Positions 1 through 8,444 of a stretch of 45,606 bases of DNA are shown one piece after another (the stretch's first letter is position 1; every line of letters begins with the position of its first letter). Origin of the DNA: Klebsiella michiganensis (lineage in GTDB: Bacteria; Pseudomonadota; Gammaproteobacteria; Enterobacterales; Enterobacteriaceae). Position numbers and translations under genes: made by a program. Where the stretch lies: contig NZ_PRDB01000003.1 in the NCBI RefSeq assembly GCF_002925905.1, positions 1-45,606 on the forward strand, written 5' to 3'. The notes below the pieces were generated by a model. The model saw nothing but the letters and a program-made list of their open reading frames with translations, made no database searches and had not been told where the DNA came from.

Positions 1-1
1 G

Positions 2-1021
2 GGCGGCGAGCCGATTGGCTCGGTGATCTCCGCGTATGAGTTCGACGCCAGCCCGCAGGACGTGGCGCTGCTGCGCAACATCTCCGGCGTCTCCGCCGCG
101 GCGCATATGCCGTTTATCGGCGCCGTGGGTCCGGCCTTCTTTCTGAAAGAGTCCATGGAAGAGGTTGCCGCCATCAAGGATATCGGCAACTACTTCGACC
201 GCGCCGAGTACATCAAATGGAAATCCTTCCGCGACACCGACGACGCGCGCTATATCGGCCTGGTGATGCCGCGCGTGCTGGGCCGCCTGCCGTATGGACC
301 GGACACCGTGCCGGTGCGCAGCTTCAACTACGTCGAGCAGGTGAAAGGCCCGGACCACGAGAAATACCTGTGGACCAGCGCCTCGTTCTCTTTCGCGTCC
401 AACATGGTGAAAAGCTTTATTAATAACGGCTGGTGCGTGCAGATCCGTGGCCCGCAGGCGGGCGGAGCGGTGAAAGATCTGCCGATCCACCTCTACGATC
501 TGGGCACCGGCAACCAGGTGAAGATCCCGTCGGAGGTGATGATCCCGGAAACCCGCGAGTTTGAGTTCGCCAGCCTCGGCTTTATCCCGCTGTCGTACTA
601 CAAAAACCGCGACTACGCCTGCTTCTTCTCGGCCAACTCGGCCCAGAAGCCGGCGCTGTACGACACCGCCGACGCCACCGCCAACAGCCGCATCAACGCG
701 CGCCTGCCGTATATCTTCCTGCTGTCGCGTATTGCGCACTACCTGAAGCTCGTTCAGCGTGAAAACATCGGTACCACCAAGGATCGCCGCCTGCTGGAGC
801 TGGAGCTCAACACCTGGGTGCGCGGTCTGGTGACGGAAATGACCGACCCGGGCGACGAGCTGCAGGCCTCACACCCGCTGCGCGACGCGAAGGTGGTGGT
901 GGAAGATATCGAGGACAATCCGGGCTTCTTCCGCGTGAAGCTGTACGCGGTGCCGCATTTCCAGGTGGAAGGGATGGACGTGAACCTGTCGCTGGTCAGC
1001 CAGATGCCGAAGGCGAAATAA
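2..1021 (+). CDS. tssC: T6SS contractile sheath large subunit TssC (VipB), 5' end outside window
   Basis: The reading frame is already open at base 2 and reads GGEPIGSVISAYEF, so the N-terminal part lies left of the window; the GTG at 23 is not the start. The visible 339 residues carry the TssC C-terminal two thirds, including a Trp-rich WTSASFSFASNMVKSF stretch and a GWCVQIRGP segment near the middle. TssC pairs with TssB to build the cytoplasmic sheath that contracts to fire the Hcp tube. tssK follows after 20 bp, with an AGGAAG ribosome-binding site in the gap. tssB would be expected just upstream. Family assignment is secure; completeness of the N-terminus cannot be judged. Confidence 0.95.
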   Translation, partial: GGEPIGSVISAYEFDASPQDVALLRNISGVSAAAHMPFIGAVGPAFFLKESMEEVAAIKDIGNYFDRAEYIKWKSFRDTDDARYIGLVMPRVLGRLPYGPDTVPVRSFNYVEQVKGPDHEKYLWTSASFSFASNMVKSFINNGWCVQIRGPQAGGAVKDLPIHLYDLGTGNQVKIPSEVMIPETREFEFASLGFIPLSYYKNRDYACFFSANSAQKPALYDTADATANSRINARLPYIFLLSRIAHYLKLVQRENIGTTKDRRLLELELNTWVRGLVTEMTDPGDELQASHPLRDAKVVVEDIEDNPGFFRVKLYAVPHFQVEGMDVNLSLVSQMPKAK

Positions 1022-1041
1022 TAAGCTAAGGCAGGAAGCCA

Positions 1042-2382
1042 ATGAAAACGGAACAACCGTTATGGGGCAGGGGCGTTATGGTCTCTCCCCAGCACTTCCA
1101 GCAGCAGGCCGCGTATTCAGCCTGGTCTGCGGAATGTATCGCCCGACTCGGGCTTTCTCATCCCTGGGGGATGATCGATGCCACATTCGAATCGGATGCA
1201 CTGAAACTGGGCCGCCTGCAGGCCCGTCATTTGCATATCCGTTTCCCCGACGGGACATTAATCGATACGGATAACGCTGACGATTTGCCACCGGTACTGG
1301 CGCTTGAGAATGAATCGCAGCACGTGGTGGTGGTACTGGCCCTTCCGCTGCTGCGGGCGAACGGCGGCAACTGCCTGAAACCCGATGAGGTGGCTGAGCG
1401 TCCTGTTCGCTATCGGCAGCGCTGGCGGGATGTCCGCAACGCCTTTGGGGAAGATACCCGCCAGATTGCGGTGATGCGCCCGGAGCTGACGCTGCGTTTC
1501 GCCCATCAGAATAACAGCGATTACCTGACCTGTCCGATCGCCCGCCTGCAGCAGGATTCGCAGAGGGCGTGGCAACTTGATGAGACGTTTCTTCCCCCGC
1601 TCCTGGCCATCCAGGGTAGCCGCTGGCTGATGACCCAACTGGAGCAACTGATGACCCAGTTGCGTACCCGCCTGAGCCGCCTGATGGATATGCGCAGGGA
1701 AAGCAACGAACGGATGGCGGATTTTGCCGTGGCCGATGTGTCCCTGTTCTGGTTGCTCAATGCTCTGAACAGCGCTGAGCCCGTGCTCGCAGAGTTTCAG
1801 CGCCATCCGCAAAACCCGCCGGAGCGTCTGTATCCGGAGCTGGCCCGTCTGGCGGGCAGCCTGCTGACCTTCTCGCTGGAGCACCAGGTGAGTGCGATCC
1901 CGGTCTGGCAGCATGAGCAACTGAATAACGTTTTCCCGCCGCTGTTTGATTTACTGGGTGACCTGCTGGAAGCCAGCCTGCCGTCGCGGGTGGTGGCGAT
2001 TGAACTTGAGCACGATGCCCGGCTGCACTTCTGGCAGGCCCGTCTGCATGACCCGCGTCTGCGTGAAGGGGCGGATTACTACCTGTCCGTGCGTTCACGG
2101 ATGTCGGCGGCACAGCTGCAGGAGCAGTTCCCGCGCCAGTGCAAGGTCGGCAGTCCCGATCATGTCAGAAGTATCGTCAACTCATCGCGGGTGGGCGTAC
2201 CTCTTGCGCCACTGCGTCATGTTCCGGCAGCCATTCCACTGCGTCTGGAAAACCAGTACTTCAGCCTTGATGTCTCTCACCCCCTGACCACCGAAATGCT
2301 CCAGAGCGGCACATGTATGTTTTACGTTCCGGGAATGCTCGGCGAGCCTGAACTTGAACTTTTTGCGGTACTGAGAACATGA
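1042..2382 (+). CDS. tssK: T6SS baseplate subunit TssK
   Basis: A 446-residue protein, normal length for TssK. It starts MKTEQPLWGRGVMVSPQHFQ; the W-x-x-G-x-x-(L/V)-x-P-Q-H-F-Q signature near residues 8-20 is typical of the family. TssK is a trimeric baseplate adaptor that links the TssFG wedge and sheath to the inner-membrane complex (TssL/TssM). AGGAAG lies about 6 bases before the ATG. The stop overlaps the tssL start in an ATGA, so the two are translationally coupled. No frameshift or missing segment is visible. Confidence 0.96.
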   Translation: MKTEQPLWGRGVMVSPQHFQQQAAYSAWSAECIARLGLSHPWGMIDATFESDALKLGRLQARHLHIRFPDGTLIDTDNADDLPPVLALENESQHVVVVLALPLLRANGGNCLKPDEVAERPVRYRQRWRDVRNAFGEDTRQIAVMRPELTLRFAHQNNSDYLTCPIARLQQDSQRAWQLDETFLPPLLAIQGSRWLMTQLEQLMTQLRTRLSRLMDMRRESNERMADFAVADVSLFWLLNALNSAEPVLAEFQRHPQNPPERLYPELARLAGSLLTFSLEHQVSAIPVWQHEQLNNVFPPLFDLLGDLLEASLPSRVVAIELEHDARLHFWQARLHDPRLREGADYYLSVRSRMSAAQLQEQFPRQCKVGSPDHVRSIVNSSRVGVPLAPLRHVPAAIPLRLENQYFSLDVSHPLTTEMLQSGTCMFYVPGMLGEPELELFAVLRT

Positions 2383-3071
2383 GTGAGCGTAAACGCGGCG
2401 GCGCCGCGTCCATTGATATAGATGCCCTGCTTCAGGATACCTGGCTGCAGGTGATCAGCCTGCGTCACGGTCCGATATTCCAGGACGGGGAAGGTCGCAC
2501 GCTTTGGGAACGCTGCATTACTGATGTCGAACGAGTCCAGCGTGAGCTGAAAGCGAGCGAACTTGATGAAGCCAGCTGTCAGCATATTCTCACGGCACAG
2601 TGTGCGCTGCTCGATGAGGCGGTCAAAGGTCGCGGTGTGGAGGACGATGCCTGCGTGCAGTGGTATGACATTCCCCTGCAGGGGCACTTCCTTGGCACTA
2701 TGGACGCCGGTGACACGCTGTGCGATCGGATGCGCGATGTGCTGCGTGAACCGGCTCCTGACCACGCTGTTGTGACCTGCTTCCAGCGAGTCATGATGCT
2801 GGGTTTCCTCGGCAATTTCCGCTCTCTGAACGACCCTGAACGCCAGAAACTCATTAATGCACTTGGTGAATATGTCACGCCGTTCAGCTGTCCACAAACC
2901 CATCCAGTCCTGGTGGAAAGCCGTGCCGGACGGGAAATGGGCGGCTGGCTGGCATCATGGCCTGTACGTATTGGCCTGAGCGTGGTGGTGGTGGTTGCCG
3001 TACTCTGGTGGGGACTGGATCGCTGGCTGGATCAGATGCTGCAGACCCTGTTGCCGGGAGCGGTGAAATGA
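2379..3071 (+). CDS. tssL: T6SS inner-membrane protein TssL (DotU family)
   Basis: A 230-residue DotU/TssL protein. A cytoplasmic helical domain (about residues 15-185, with LLDEAVKGRG near 73 and GFLGNFR near 145) is followed by one C-terminal membrane helix (about residues 195-215, VRIGLSVVVVVAVLWWGLDR) and a short periplasmic tail. This tail-anchored layout is typical. TssL forms the membrane complex with TssM and TssJ and contacts TssK. It overlaps tssK and the next gene by ATGA at both ends. The peptidoglycan-binding domain fused to TssL in some systems is supplied here by the separate downstream OmpA-family gene. Confidence 0.95.
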   Translation: MSERKRGGAASIDIDALLQDTWLQVISLRHGPIFQDGEGRTLWERCITDVERVQRELKASELDEASCQHILTAQCALLDEAVKGRGVEDDACVQWYDIPLQGHFLGTMDAGDTLCDRMRDVLREPAPDHAVVTCFQRVMMLGFLGNFRSLNDPERQKLINALGEYVTPFSCPQTHPVLVESRAGREMGGWLASWPVRIGLSVVVVVAVLWWGLDRWLDQMLQTLLPGAVK

Positions 3072-4780
3072 GCCCTGCGCAACAGCGCGGACTTGCGCTG
3101 TGGGGCGCCTTGCTAAGTACCGTGGTCTGCCTGGGTTTTCTGTCGGTCACCCGACTGGTGTCAGTACTCGTTCTGCTTACCGTTCTGGGGCTTATCATAG
3201 CGTGCTGGTATGTCGCCAGTCGCCGCGCGCGGCATGACGTCACCCTGCAACTGGATAACCTACCGGAAGCCACTTACCGTCAGCCCGTGGTGCTGGTCTG
3301 CGGCGATCTGCCGCTGGCCTGGCCGCATCAATCACCGGTACTCATCGTCCCGCAGGGATGCTGGATCCGTGTGGAGGATCATCAGGATCTGGAGCAGGTA
3401 GCCCGCCAGATACTGTGGCTGCGCCCTGACTGGGGGCGTCAGCTGTCGGTAATGGTTTGTGTCTGTCCGCAGCAACACCCGGACAGCGAAGCCCTGACCA
3501 GTCGTCTGCTGACCCTGCGCTGGCGCATCAGCCAGCTGCGTAAAGAAACGGGTCATTCTGTGTCACTGATTCTGAATGGTCAGGTCGGCAGCGCGATGAC
3601 GAATGACCTGTTCTGGCAGATGGCTCTCCCGGGTGAAGGGGTGAGGGTCTGGCGTGAGTCTTCAGTTCCGGGCTCTGTCGCTGCATGGGTCACCGTCGGC
3701 GGAACGCCTGCGATGCAGCAGCAGGTGTTGATGAATAGCCTGATGAGCTGGTTCCATCAGCACGTCCTGGCTGTTTTTATGGATGAGAACCCCGATGTGC
3801 CGGTCATTGCCCCTGCCGCAGTGCTGTGGGGCATGAGACCAATACTTGCCGGAAGCCTGACCACATCGGCCTGGACGGCGTGGTTGTCCCATCATACCGC
3901 GATGCAACAGGTGACCGGCTGGCAGCCGGTGGGAACGGACAGTACGGTTATTTCCCCGTTGCCGGATTTTGTCCTGCCATTGCTGCCGGAAGGGCGAGGC
4001 CTGACGCCGCATGACAAAGCCTTCCGCTGTGCGCTCGGGATCTTCACGCTGGCGACTATCGCTGCGCTGCTCAGCAGTGGCTGGAACAATCGCCAGCAGC
4101 TGCAACGCGTGAGCTTCGATATTACCCGTTACGACCGCATCTCTATGGATGACTACGGCCCGAAAGCCGACGCCGTTGCGGCCCTGCGCGAGGATGCGGC
4201 ATTGCTGGACGACCATGCACGTAACGGCGTACCGGCCCGGCTGAGCCTGGGTTTGTATCAGGGCGGGCGTCTGCGCATGCCGGTGCTGGAAGCGATCCGC
4301 TCGTATGTGCCGCCACCACTGCCGCCTGAACCACAGCCGAAACCCAAACCGGTAGCGAAAATTATCCGCCTCGACAGCATGTCGCTGTTCGACTCGGGCA
4401 AGTACGACCTCAAGCCAGGCTCCACCAAAATGCTGATCAATTCACTGGTGGGCGTTAAGGCCAGACCGGGCTGGCTGATTGTCGTGTCCGGGCATACCGA
4501 TAACACCGGCAATCCGCAACTGAACCAGACGCTTTCTCAGAAACGTGCCGAAGCGGTGCGTGACTGGATGCGTGACACCGGCGACGTGCCGGAAAGCTGT
4601 TTTGCGGTGCAGGGCTATGGCGAAAGCCGTCCTGTCGCAACCAACGACACTCCGGAAGGGCGTACGCTCAACCGCCGTGTCGAAATCAGTCTGGTACCGC
4701 AGGCCAATGCCTGTCAGATACCCGGCAAATACCCGGCGTCATCGCAGGATGATGGCGCATCACAACACAATGGAGAGTAA
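3068..4780 (+). CDS. T6SS-associated OmpA-family peptidoglycan-anchoring membrane protein
   Basis: I start this at ATG 3068 (MSPAQQRGLALWG), which overlaps the tssL stop as ATGA and gives 570 residues; the frame stays open upstream but a longer N-terminus would lie inside tssL. Two adjacent N-terminal membrane helices (about residues 8-48) and a third near 320-337 flank a mid domain. A proline-rich linker (PPPLPPEPQPKPKP) leads to a C-terminal OmpA-like domain, about 436-545, with GHTDNTGN and GYGESRPVATNDTPEGR...NRRVEI. That domain binds peptidoglycan and probably anchors the T6SS membrane complex, as TagL-type proteins do. hcp follows within 5 bp. The role is inferred from domain and position. 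Confidence 0.9.
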   Translation: MSPAQQRGLALWGALLSTVVCLGFLSVTRLVSVLVLLTVLGLIIACWYVASRRARHDVTLQLDNLPEATYRQPVVLVCGDLPLAWPHQSPVLIVPQGCWIRVEDHQDLEQVARQILWLRPDWGRQLSVMVCVCPQQHPDSEALTSRLLTLRWRISQLRKETGHSVSLILNGQVGSAMTNDLFWQMALPGEGVRVWRESSVPGSVAAWVTVGGTPAMQQQVLMNSLMSWFHQHVLAVFMDENPDVPVIAPAAVLWGMRPILAGSLTTSAWTAWLSHHTAMQQVTGWQPVGTDSTVISPLPDFVLPLLPEGRGLTPHDKAFRCALGIFTLATIAALLSSGWNNRQQLQRVSFDITRYDRISMDDYGPKADAVAALREDAALLDDHARNGVPARLSLGLYQGGRLRMPVLEAIRSYVPPPLPPEPQPKPKPVAKIIRLDSMSLFDSGKYDLKPGSTKMLINSLVGVKARPGWLIVVSGHTDNTGNPQLNQTLSQKRAEAVRDWMRDTGDVPESCFAVQGYGESRPVATNDTPEGRTLNRRVEISLVPQANACQIPGKYPASSQDDGASQHNGE

Positions 4781-4784
4781 TTCC

Positions 4785-5276
4785 ATGGCAATTCCTGTTT
4801 ATCTTTGGCTGAAAGACGACGGCGGTGCGGACATTAAAGGATCTGTGGACGTTCAGGATCGCGAGGGCAGCATCGAAGTTGTCGCTCAGGAGCATAACCT
4901 GTACATCCCGACCGATAACAACACCGGCAAACTGACCGGCACCCGTATCCACACGCCGTTCCTGTTCACCAAGGAAATCGACTCGTCCAGCCCGTATCTG
5001 TACAAGGCGGTGACCACCGGTCAGACCCTCAAGTCTGCGGAATTCAAGTGGTACAAGATCAACGACGCGGGCCAGGAAGTGGAGTACTTCAACACCAAAC
5101 TCGAAAACGTGAAGGTGGTGAAAGTGAGCCCTGAAATGTACGACATCAAGGATCCTTCTAAAGAGAAGCACAACCATCTTGAGCGCGTAGAACTGCGTTA
5201 CGAAAAAATCACCTGGACCTACAAAGACGGCAACATCATTCATTCCGATAGCTGGAACGAACGCGCCACCGCGTAA
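4785..5276 (+). CDS. hcp: T6SS tube protein Hcp
   Basis: A 163-residue Hcp starting MAIPVYLWLKDDGG at ATG 4785, preceded by TGGAGAG at 4771. Upstream in-frame codons belong to the preceding gene's region and are not used. Family marks are the N-terminal YLWLKDDGG, a central HTPFLFTKEID segment and a C-terminal ERVELRYEKITWTYKDGNI strand pair. Hcp hexamers stack into the tube that is propelled by the TssBC sheath and can carry small effectors. Only five bases separate it from the OmpA-family gene. An ERIC element begins two bases after its stop, so the mRNA 3' end may be shaped by that hairpin. Confidence 0.96.
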   Translation: MAIPVYLWLKDDGGADIKGSVDVQDREGSIEVVAQEHNLYIPTDNNTGKLTGTRIHTPFLFTKEIDSSSPYLYKAVTTGQTLKSAEFKWYKINDAGQEVEYFNTKLENVKVVKVSPEMYDIKDPSKEKHNHLERVELRYEKITWTYKDGNIIHSDSWNERATA

Positions 5277-5278
5277 TT

Positions 5279-5399
5279 GCCCGTCATACTTCGCGCCGCA
5301 GGTGCGTTGGCTACGTCCGCTCACCCCGGTTGCATAGTTATCTATGCTCCCGGGGATTCACGAACTTGCCGCCTGCCTGCAACACGAATTATTTAGGGC
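5279..5399 (+). repeat. ERIC (IRU) repeat element
   Basis: About 121 bp matching the enterobacterial repetitive intergenic consensus. The core CGCTCACCCC ... GGGGATTCAC corresponds to the two arms targeted by standard ERIC primers, here in a diverged version. The ends form an inverted pair (GCCC at 5279, GGGC at 5396) and it carries the typical GCCGCAGGTGCGTTGGCT and CGAATTATTTAGGGC. It lies directly between hcp and the clpV remnant. ERICs are non-autonomous, transcribed hairpins that can alter stability of flanking mRNA. Assignment is from memory of the consensus. Confidence 0.85.
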
Positions 5400-5440
5400 A
5401 ATCGTCTGATGCGGGCGGGGTTTCCTGTCCACAGTTTTTT

Positions 5441-5469
5441 GCTGAGAGCCTGATATGCGGGCACTCAGC
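5441..5469. other. Inverted repeat (hairpin) upstream of the clpV remnant
   Basis: GCTGAG at 5441-5446 pairs with CTCAGC at 5464-5469, extended by an inner GCC/GGC after an A-A mismatch. A T run precedes it and an A run follows on the + strand, so it does not look like a standard intrinsic terminator in either direction. It may fold with the flanking T/A runs into a longer stem. Function unknown. Confidence 0.5.
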
Positions 5470-5562
5470 AAAGAAAAATACAATCTGTCTGCCTGACCTT
5501 ATGCGCTTTGGTGAACAGCGAGGGGCGGTAGCGTGTCCAGGAACTGACAAAGAGAGAGATTC

Positions 5563-5928
5563 ATGGAAAATCCAGCCAGCCTGTTGCGATGTCTGAACCC
5601 TTACTGTGCCCGTGCGATGGAAGGGGTGGCTTCGCTCTGCCAAACCCGCACCCATGCGAAAATTTTGCCGGAACACTGGCTGCTGGCCTCGCTTGCCGGA
5701 GAGCAGAGCATCCGCAGCGTTCATCTACTGATGGCGCTGGGCGGGAAACCTAACCTGGCTCGCTGTGATGGGCTGTGGCCCTTACTGACGCTTGGCCAGA
5801 GCCAACTGGAGCGCCTGCGCCCGTTACTGGATGCGCAATCTGACGAGCGGCCGGATCTGCAGCCGGAAATCGAACTGGCTCAGGGTATCGGACTGGAGTT
5901 TGACCTCACAGAAGGAGTGCACGCATGA
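5563..5928 (+). pseudogene. clpV: Collapsed clpV (tssH): N-terminal domain pieces fused to the C-terminal tail
   Basis: A 121-residue frame beginning MENPASLLRCLNPYCARAMEG, the usual start of enterobacterial ClpV/TssH. Residues 1-42 resemble the first Clp_N repeat; residues about 43-107 (WLLASLAGEQSIRSVHLLMALG to LRPLLDAQSDERPD) resemble the second repeat. The last 15 or so residues (GIGLEFDLTEGVHA) look like the extreme ClpV C-terminus. Full ClpV is about 850-900 residues; both AAA+ ATPase modules with Walker motifs are absent. This looks like two in-frame internal deletions that kept start and stop, so a short product could still be made. It cannot recycle sheaths. Position between hcp and vgrG is where clpV normally sits. 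The tail assignment is from memory and less certain than the N-terminus. Confidence 0.75.
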
Positions 5929-8444
5929 GCAATAATCCTCCGTTAAGATTCAGCCACAGCCATCATCTGCTTTCGGTGAAAGGCTGTGACGCCGAGCCCG
6001 ATGTACTGGCGTTTGAAGGCGATGAAGCCCTGAGCAAACCCTTCCGCTACCGTATTGAGTTCACCAGCGCTGACCATACCATCAGCAAAGAGATGATGCT
6101 GATGAAAGCGGCTTCCCTGACGCTGCAGGCCCCGGTTGACCAGGGCTACGGCATCAAAATCCAGCAGCCGGTGCGGGTGATTCAGGGAGTGGTGACGGGT
6201 TTTGAACGCCTTGGCACCTCAAAGGATGAAACCCGCTACGCCCTGACGCTTGAGCCGCGCCTGGCGCTGCTTGACCGTTCGCACCAGAACGCCATTTACC
6301 AGGATATGTCCGTCCCGCAGATTGTGGAGAAAATCCTGCGCGAGCGCCACGGCATGCGCGGCCAGGATTTTCTGTTTTCGCTCACCAGAGAGTATCCGCG
6401 CCGTGAACAGGTGATGCAGTACGGTGAGAACGACCTGCACTTTATCACCCGCCTGCTGGGCGAAGTGGGTATCTGGTTCCGCTTCACCACCGACACGCGC
6501 CTGAACATCGACGTGGTGGAGTTTTACGACAGCCAGCAGGGGTATGAGAAAGGCCTGACGCTGCCGTCGGTGCCGCCGTCCGGGCAGCATTCGCAGGGTG
6601 TGGACTCGGTGTGGGAGATGGAGAACCATCATCACGTGGTGCAGAAGCAGGTCAGCACCCGCGATTACAACTACCGCCAGGCCACGGAAGACATGAACAC
6701 CCTCGTTGATGCGACCAGGGGAGATACCACCACTTACGGAGAGGCCTATCACTGGGCGGATAACTACCTGACGGCGGGAAACTCCCATGACCGTAATCCG
6801 GCACCGGAGTCCGGGGCGTTCTATGCCCGCATTCGTCACGAACGCTACCTGAATGGCCAGACGCAGACCCGGGCCGTCACCAGCTGCCCGACCCTCTCTC
6901 CGGGGATGCTGCTGAAAGTCACCGGCGGGTACGAAGTGGCTGAGGTATTTGCGCAGGGCGTGGTCATCACGGCGATGCACAGCCATGCCCGGCGTGATGA
7001 AGACTTTGGCGTCCGGTTTGACGGTATCCCGGACAGCCCGGATTTTAGTTTCCGCCCTGAGCCAGGCAGTCGTCCGGTGATGGCCGGCACCTTACCGGCC
7101 CGCGTCACCAGTACCACCGAAAATGACACCTACGGGCATATCGATAAGGACGGCCGCTACCGCGTCAACATGCTGTTTGACCGGGACAGCTGGGAGACCG
7201 GGTTCGAGAGCCTGTGGGTTCGTCAGTCCCGGCCGTATGCCGGGGACACTTATGGTCTGCATCTGCCGCTGCTCGCGGGCACCGAGGTGGCGATTGGTTT
7301 TGAGGACGGTAACCCGGACCGGCCGTACATCGCCGGGGTGCTGCATGACTCGGCGCACGGCGACCACGTCACCATCCGTAACTACAAACGTAACGTCCTG
7401 CGCACGCCGGCAAACAACAAAATCCGCCTCGACGATGAGCGCGGGAAAGAGCATATCAAGGTCAGCACGGAGTACGGCGGCAAAAGCCAGCTGAATCTCG
7501 GGCATTTAGTGGATGCCGATAAGCAGAAGCGCGGTGAAGGCTTTGAGCTCAGGACGGACAGCTGGGGGGCTATCCGGGCGCAGAAAGGGATTTTTATCAG
7601 TGCTGACGGGCAGGCGAAGGCGCAGGGCCAGGTTCTTGATATGGAGCCGGCGGTCAGCAACCTCGGCGATGCCCGGGAGCAGATGACATCCATCTCGGAT
7701 GATGCGCAGAAGGCAACCGCGAACCCGGCCGACCTGCAGGCGCAGATTAAACTGCTGGAACAGCAGCTGACGGACCTCAAAAAATCGGTGCTGTTGATGA
7801 GCGCACCGGACGGAATGGCGCTGACCAGCGGACAACACCTGCAGGTGTCTGCCGGGCAGAACCTGATTGCCACGGCCGGAAAAAATGCGGACGTCAGCGT
7901 GGTGAAAAAGTTGTTTGTAGGTGTCGGTGCACAGCTGAGCGTGTTTGCGCGTAAGCTGGGGATCAGGCTCATTGCGAACCAGGGGCCGGTGCAGGTACAG
8001 GCGCAGAACGACCTGATGGGGCTACTGGCCCGCAAGGAAATCAGCATCGTCAGCACGGAAGATGAAATCAAAGTCATTGCGAAGAAGAAGATCACGCTGA
8101 ATGGTGGTGGGAGTTACATCGCACTGGATGTTAATGCTATTGAATCAGCGACCGCGGGGGATTTCAGGACAAGAGCAGGGCATTACGCGAGACAGACGCG
8201 AGCACAGCATAAGCCTGAGATTTCGCCTTCAGCCAATGCCATAGATGATAGTAGCCATAATATTCGCTATTTGTGTACAGATGATAATGGAATACCAATG
8301 TTTAATACTCCTTACAAAGCATTTCTGGCTGATGGTTCAGTATTTGAGGGTATTAGTGATAGTGAGGGATATACGAAGTTATTTACGTCTGCACAAACTC
8401 AGGATGTTCTGCTACATATGATGCCGGAGGCTATCAATGCCTAA
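5925..8444 (+). CDS. vgrG: T6SS spike protein VgrG-1 with TTR-like C-terminal tail
   Basis: An 839-residue VgrG (TssI). It begins MSNNPPLRFSHSHHLLSVKG and overlaps the clpV remnant by ATGA. Residues about 10-480 form the gp27/gp5-like spike (RPYIAGVLHDSAHGD marks the OB region), followed by a gp5-type beta-helix/DUF2345 segment to about 750. The last 70 or so residues (YLCTDDNGIPMFNTPYKAFL ... GISDSEGYTKLF) look like a transthyretin-like fold. Such tails load specific effectors, so this should be the adaptor for the cysteine-protease-like cargo whose start overlaps the vgrG stop by 8 bp. Residues 1 to about 660 are nearly identical to VgrG-2. The GC-rich body switches to AT-rich sequence in the tail, marking a cargo junction. 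Confidence 0.95.
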   Translation: MSNNPPLRFSHSHHLLSVKGCDAEPDVLAFEGDEALSKPFRYRIEFTSADHTISKEMMLMKAASLTLQAPVDQGYGIKIQQPVRVIQGVVTGFERLGTSKDETRYALTLEPRLALLDRSHQNAIYQDMSVPQIVEKILRERHGMRGQDFLFSLTREYPRREQVMQYGENDLHFITRLLGEVGIWFRFTTDTRLNIDVVEFYDSQQGYEKGLTLPSVPPSGQHSQGVDSVWEMENHHHVVQKQVSTRDYNYRQATEDMNTLVDATRGDTTTYGEAYHWADNYLTAGNSHDRNPAPESGAFYARIRHERYLNGQTQTRAVTSCPTLSPGMLLKVTGGYEVAEVFAQGVVITAMHSHARRDEDFGVRFDGIPDSPDFSFRPEPGSRPVMAGTLPARVTSTTENDTYGHIDKDGRYRVNMLFDRDSWETGFESLWVRQSRPYAGDTYGLHLPLLAGTEVAIGFEDGNPDRPYIAGVLHDSAHGDHVTIRNYKRNVLRTPANNKIRLDDERGKEHIKVSTEYGGKSQLNLGHLVDADKQKRGEGFELRTDSWGAIRAQKGIFISADGQAKAQGQVLDMEPAVSNLGDAREQMTSISDDAQKATANPADLQAQIKLLEQQLTDLKKSVLLMSAPDGMALTSGQHLQVSAGQNLIATAGKNADVSVVKKLFVGVGAQLSVFARKLGIRLIANQGPVQVQAQNDLMGLLARKEISIVSTEDEIKVIAKKKITLNGGGSYIALDVNAIESATAGDFRTRAGHYARQTRAQHKPEISPSANAIDDSSHNIRYLCTDDNGIPMFNTPYKAFLADGSVFEGISDSEGYTKLFTSAQTQDVLLHMMPEAINA
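7201..7770 (+). repeat. Near-identical vgrG tract, copy 1 (partner at 11960-12529)
   Basis: Aligned by eye against 11960-12529, 570 bp with a single mismatch (A/G in the codon of GGCAAAAGCCAG versus GGCAAGAGCCAG). The flanks differ more often: several mismatches in 7080-7200, then increasing divergence after about 7900. The offset between copies is a constant 4759 bp, so there are no indels. This is the most homogenised part of a roughly 2-kb direct repeat. Confidence 0.95.

Noticed and set aside
2957..3067. N-terminal extension of the OmpA-family protein
   Set aside because: The frame is open but lies inside tssL; the ATGA-coupled start at 3068 followed by membrane helices is far more likely.
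4545..4784. 80-residue N-terminal extension of Hcp
   Set aside because: It would lie in the coding region of the OmpA-family gene; Hcp starts at MAIPVYLW with its own ribosome-binding site.
5441..5469. Intrinsic terminator after hcp
   Set aside because: The stem exists but the T run is on the wrong side in both directions.
5330..5596. 88-codon + strand frame after hcp
   Set aside because: It lies in the ERIC element and runs into the clpV remnant out of frame; no ribosome-binding site or domain.
6219..6986. Long minus-strand frames inside vgrG-1 and, in parallel, vgrG-2 (10978-11745)
   Set aside because: They are mirror frames of GC-rich coding sequence, present in both copies only because the genes are duplicates.
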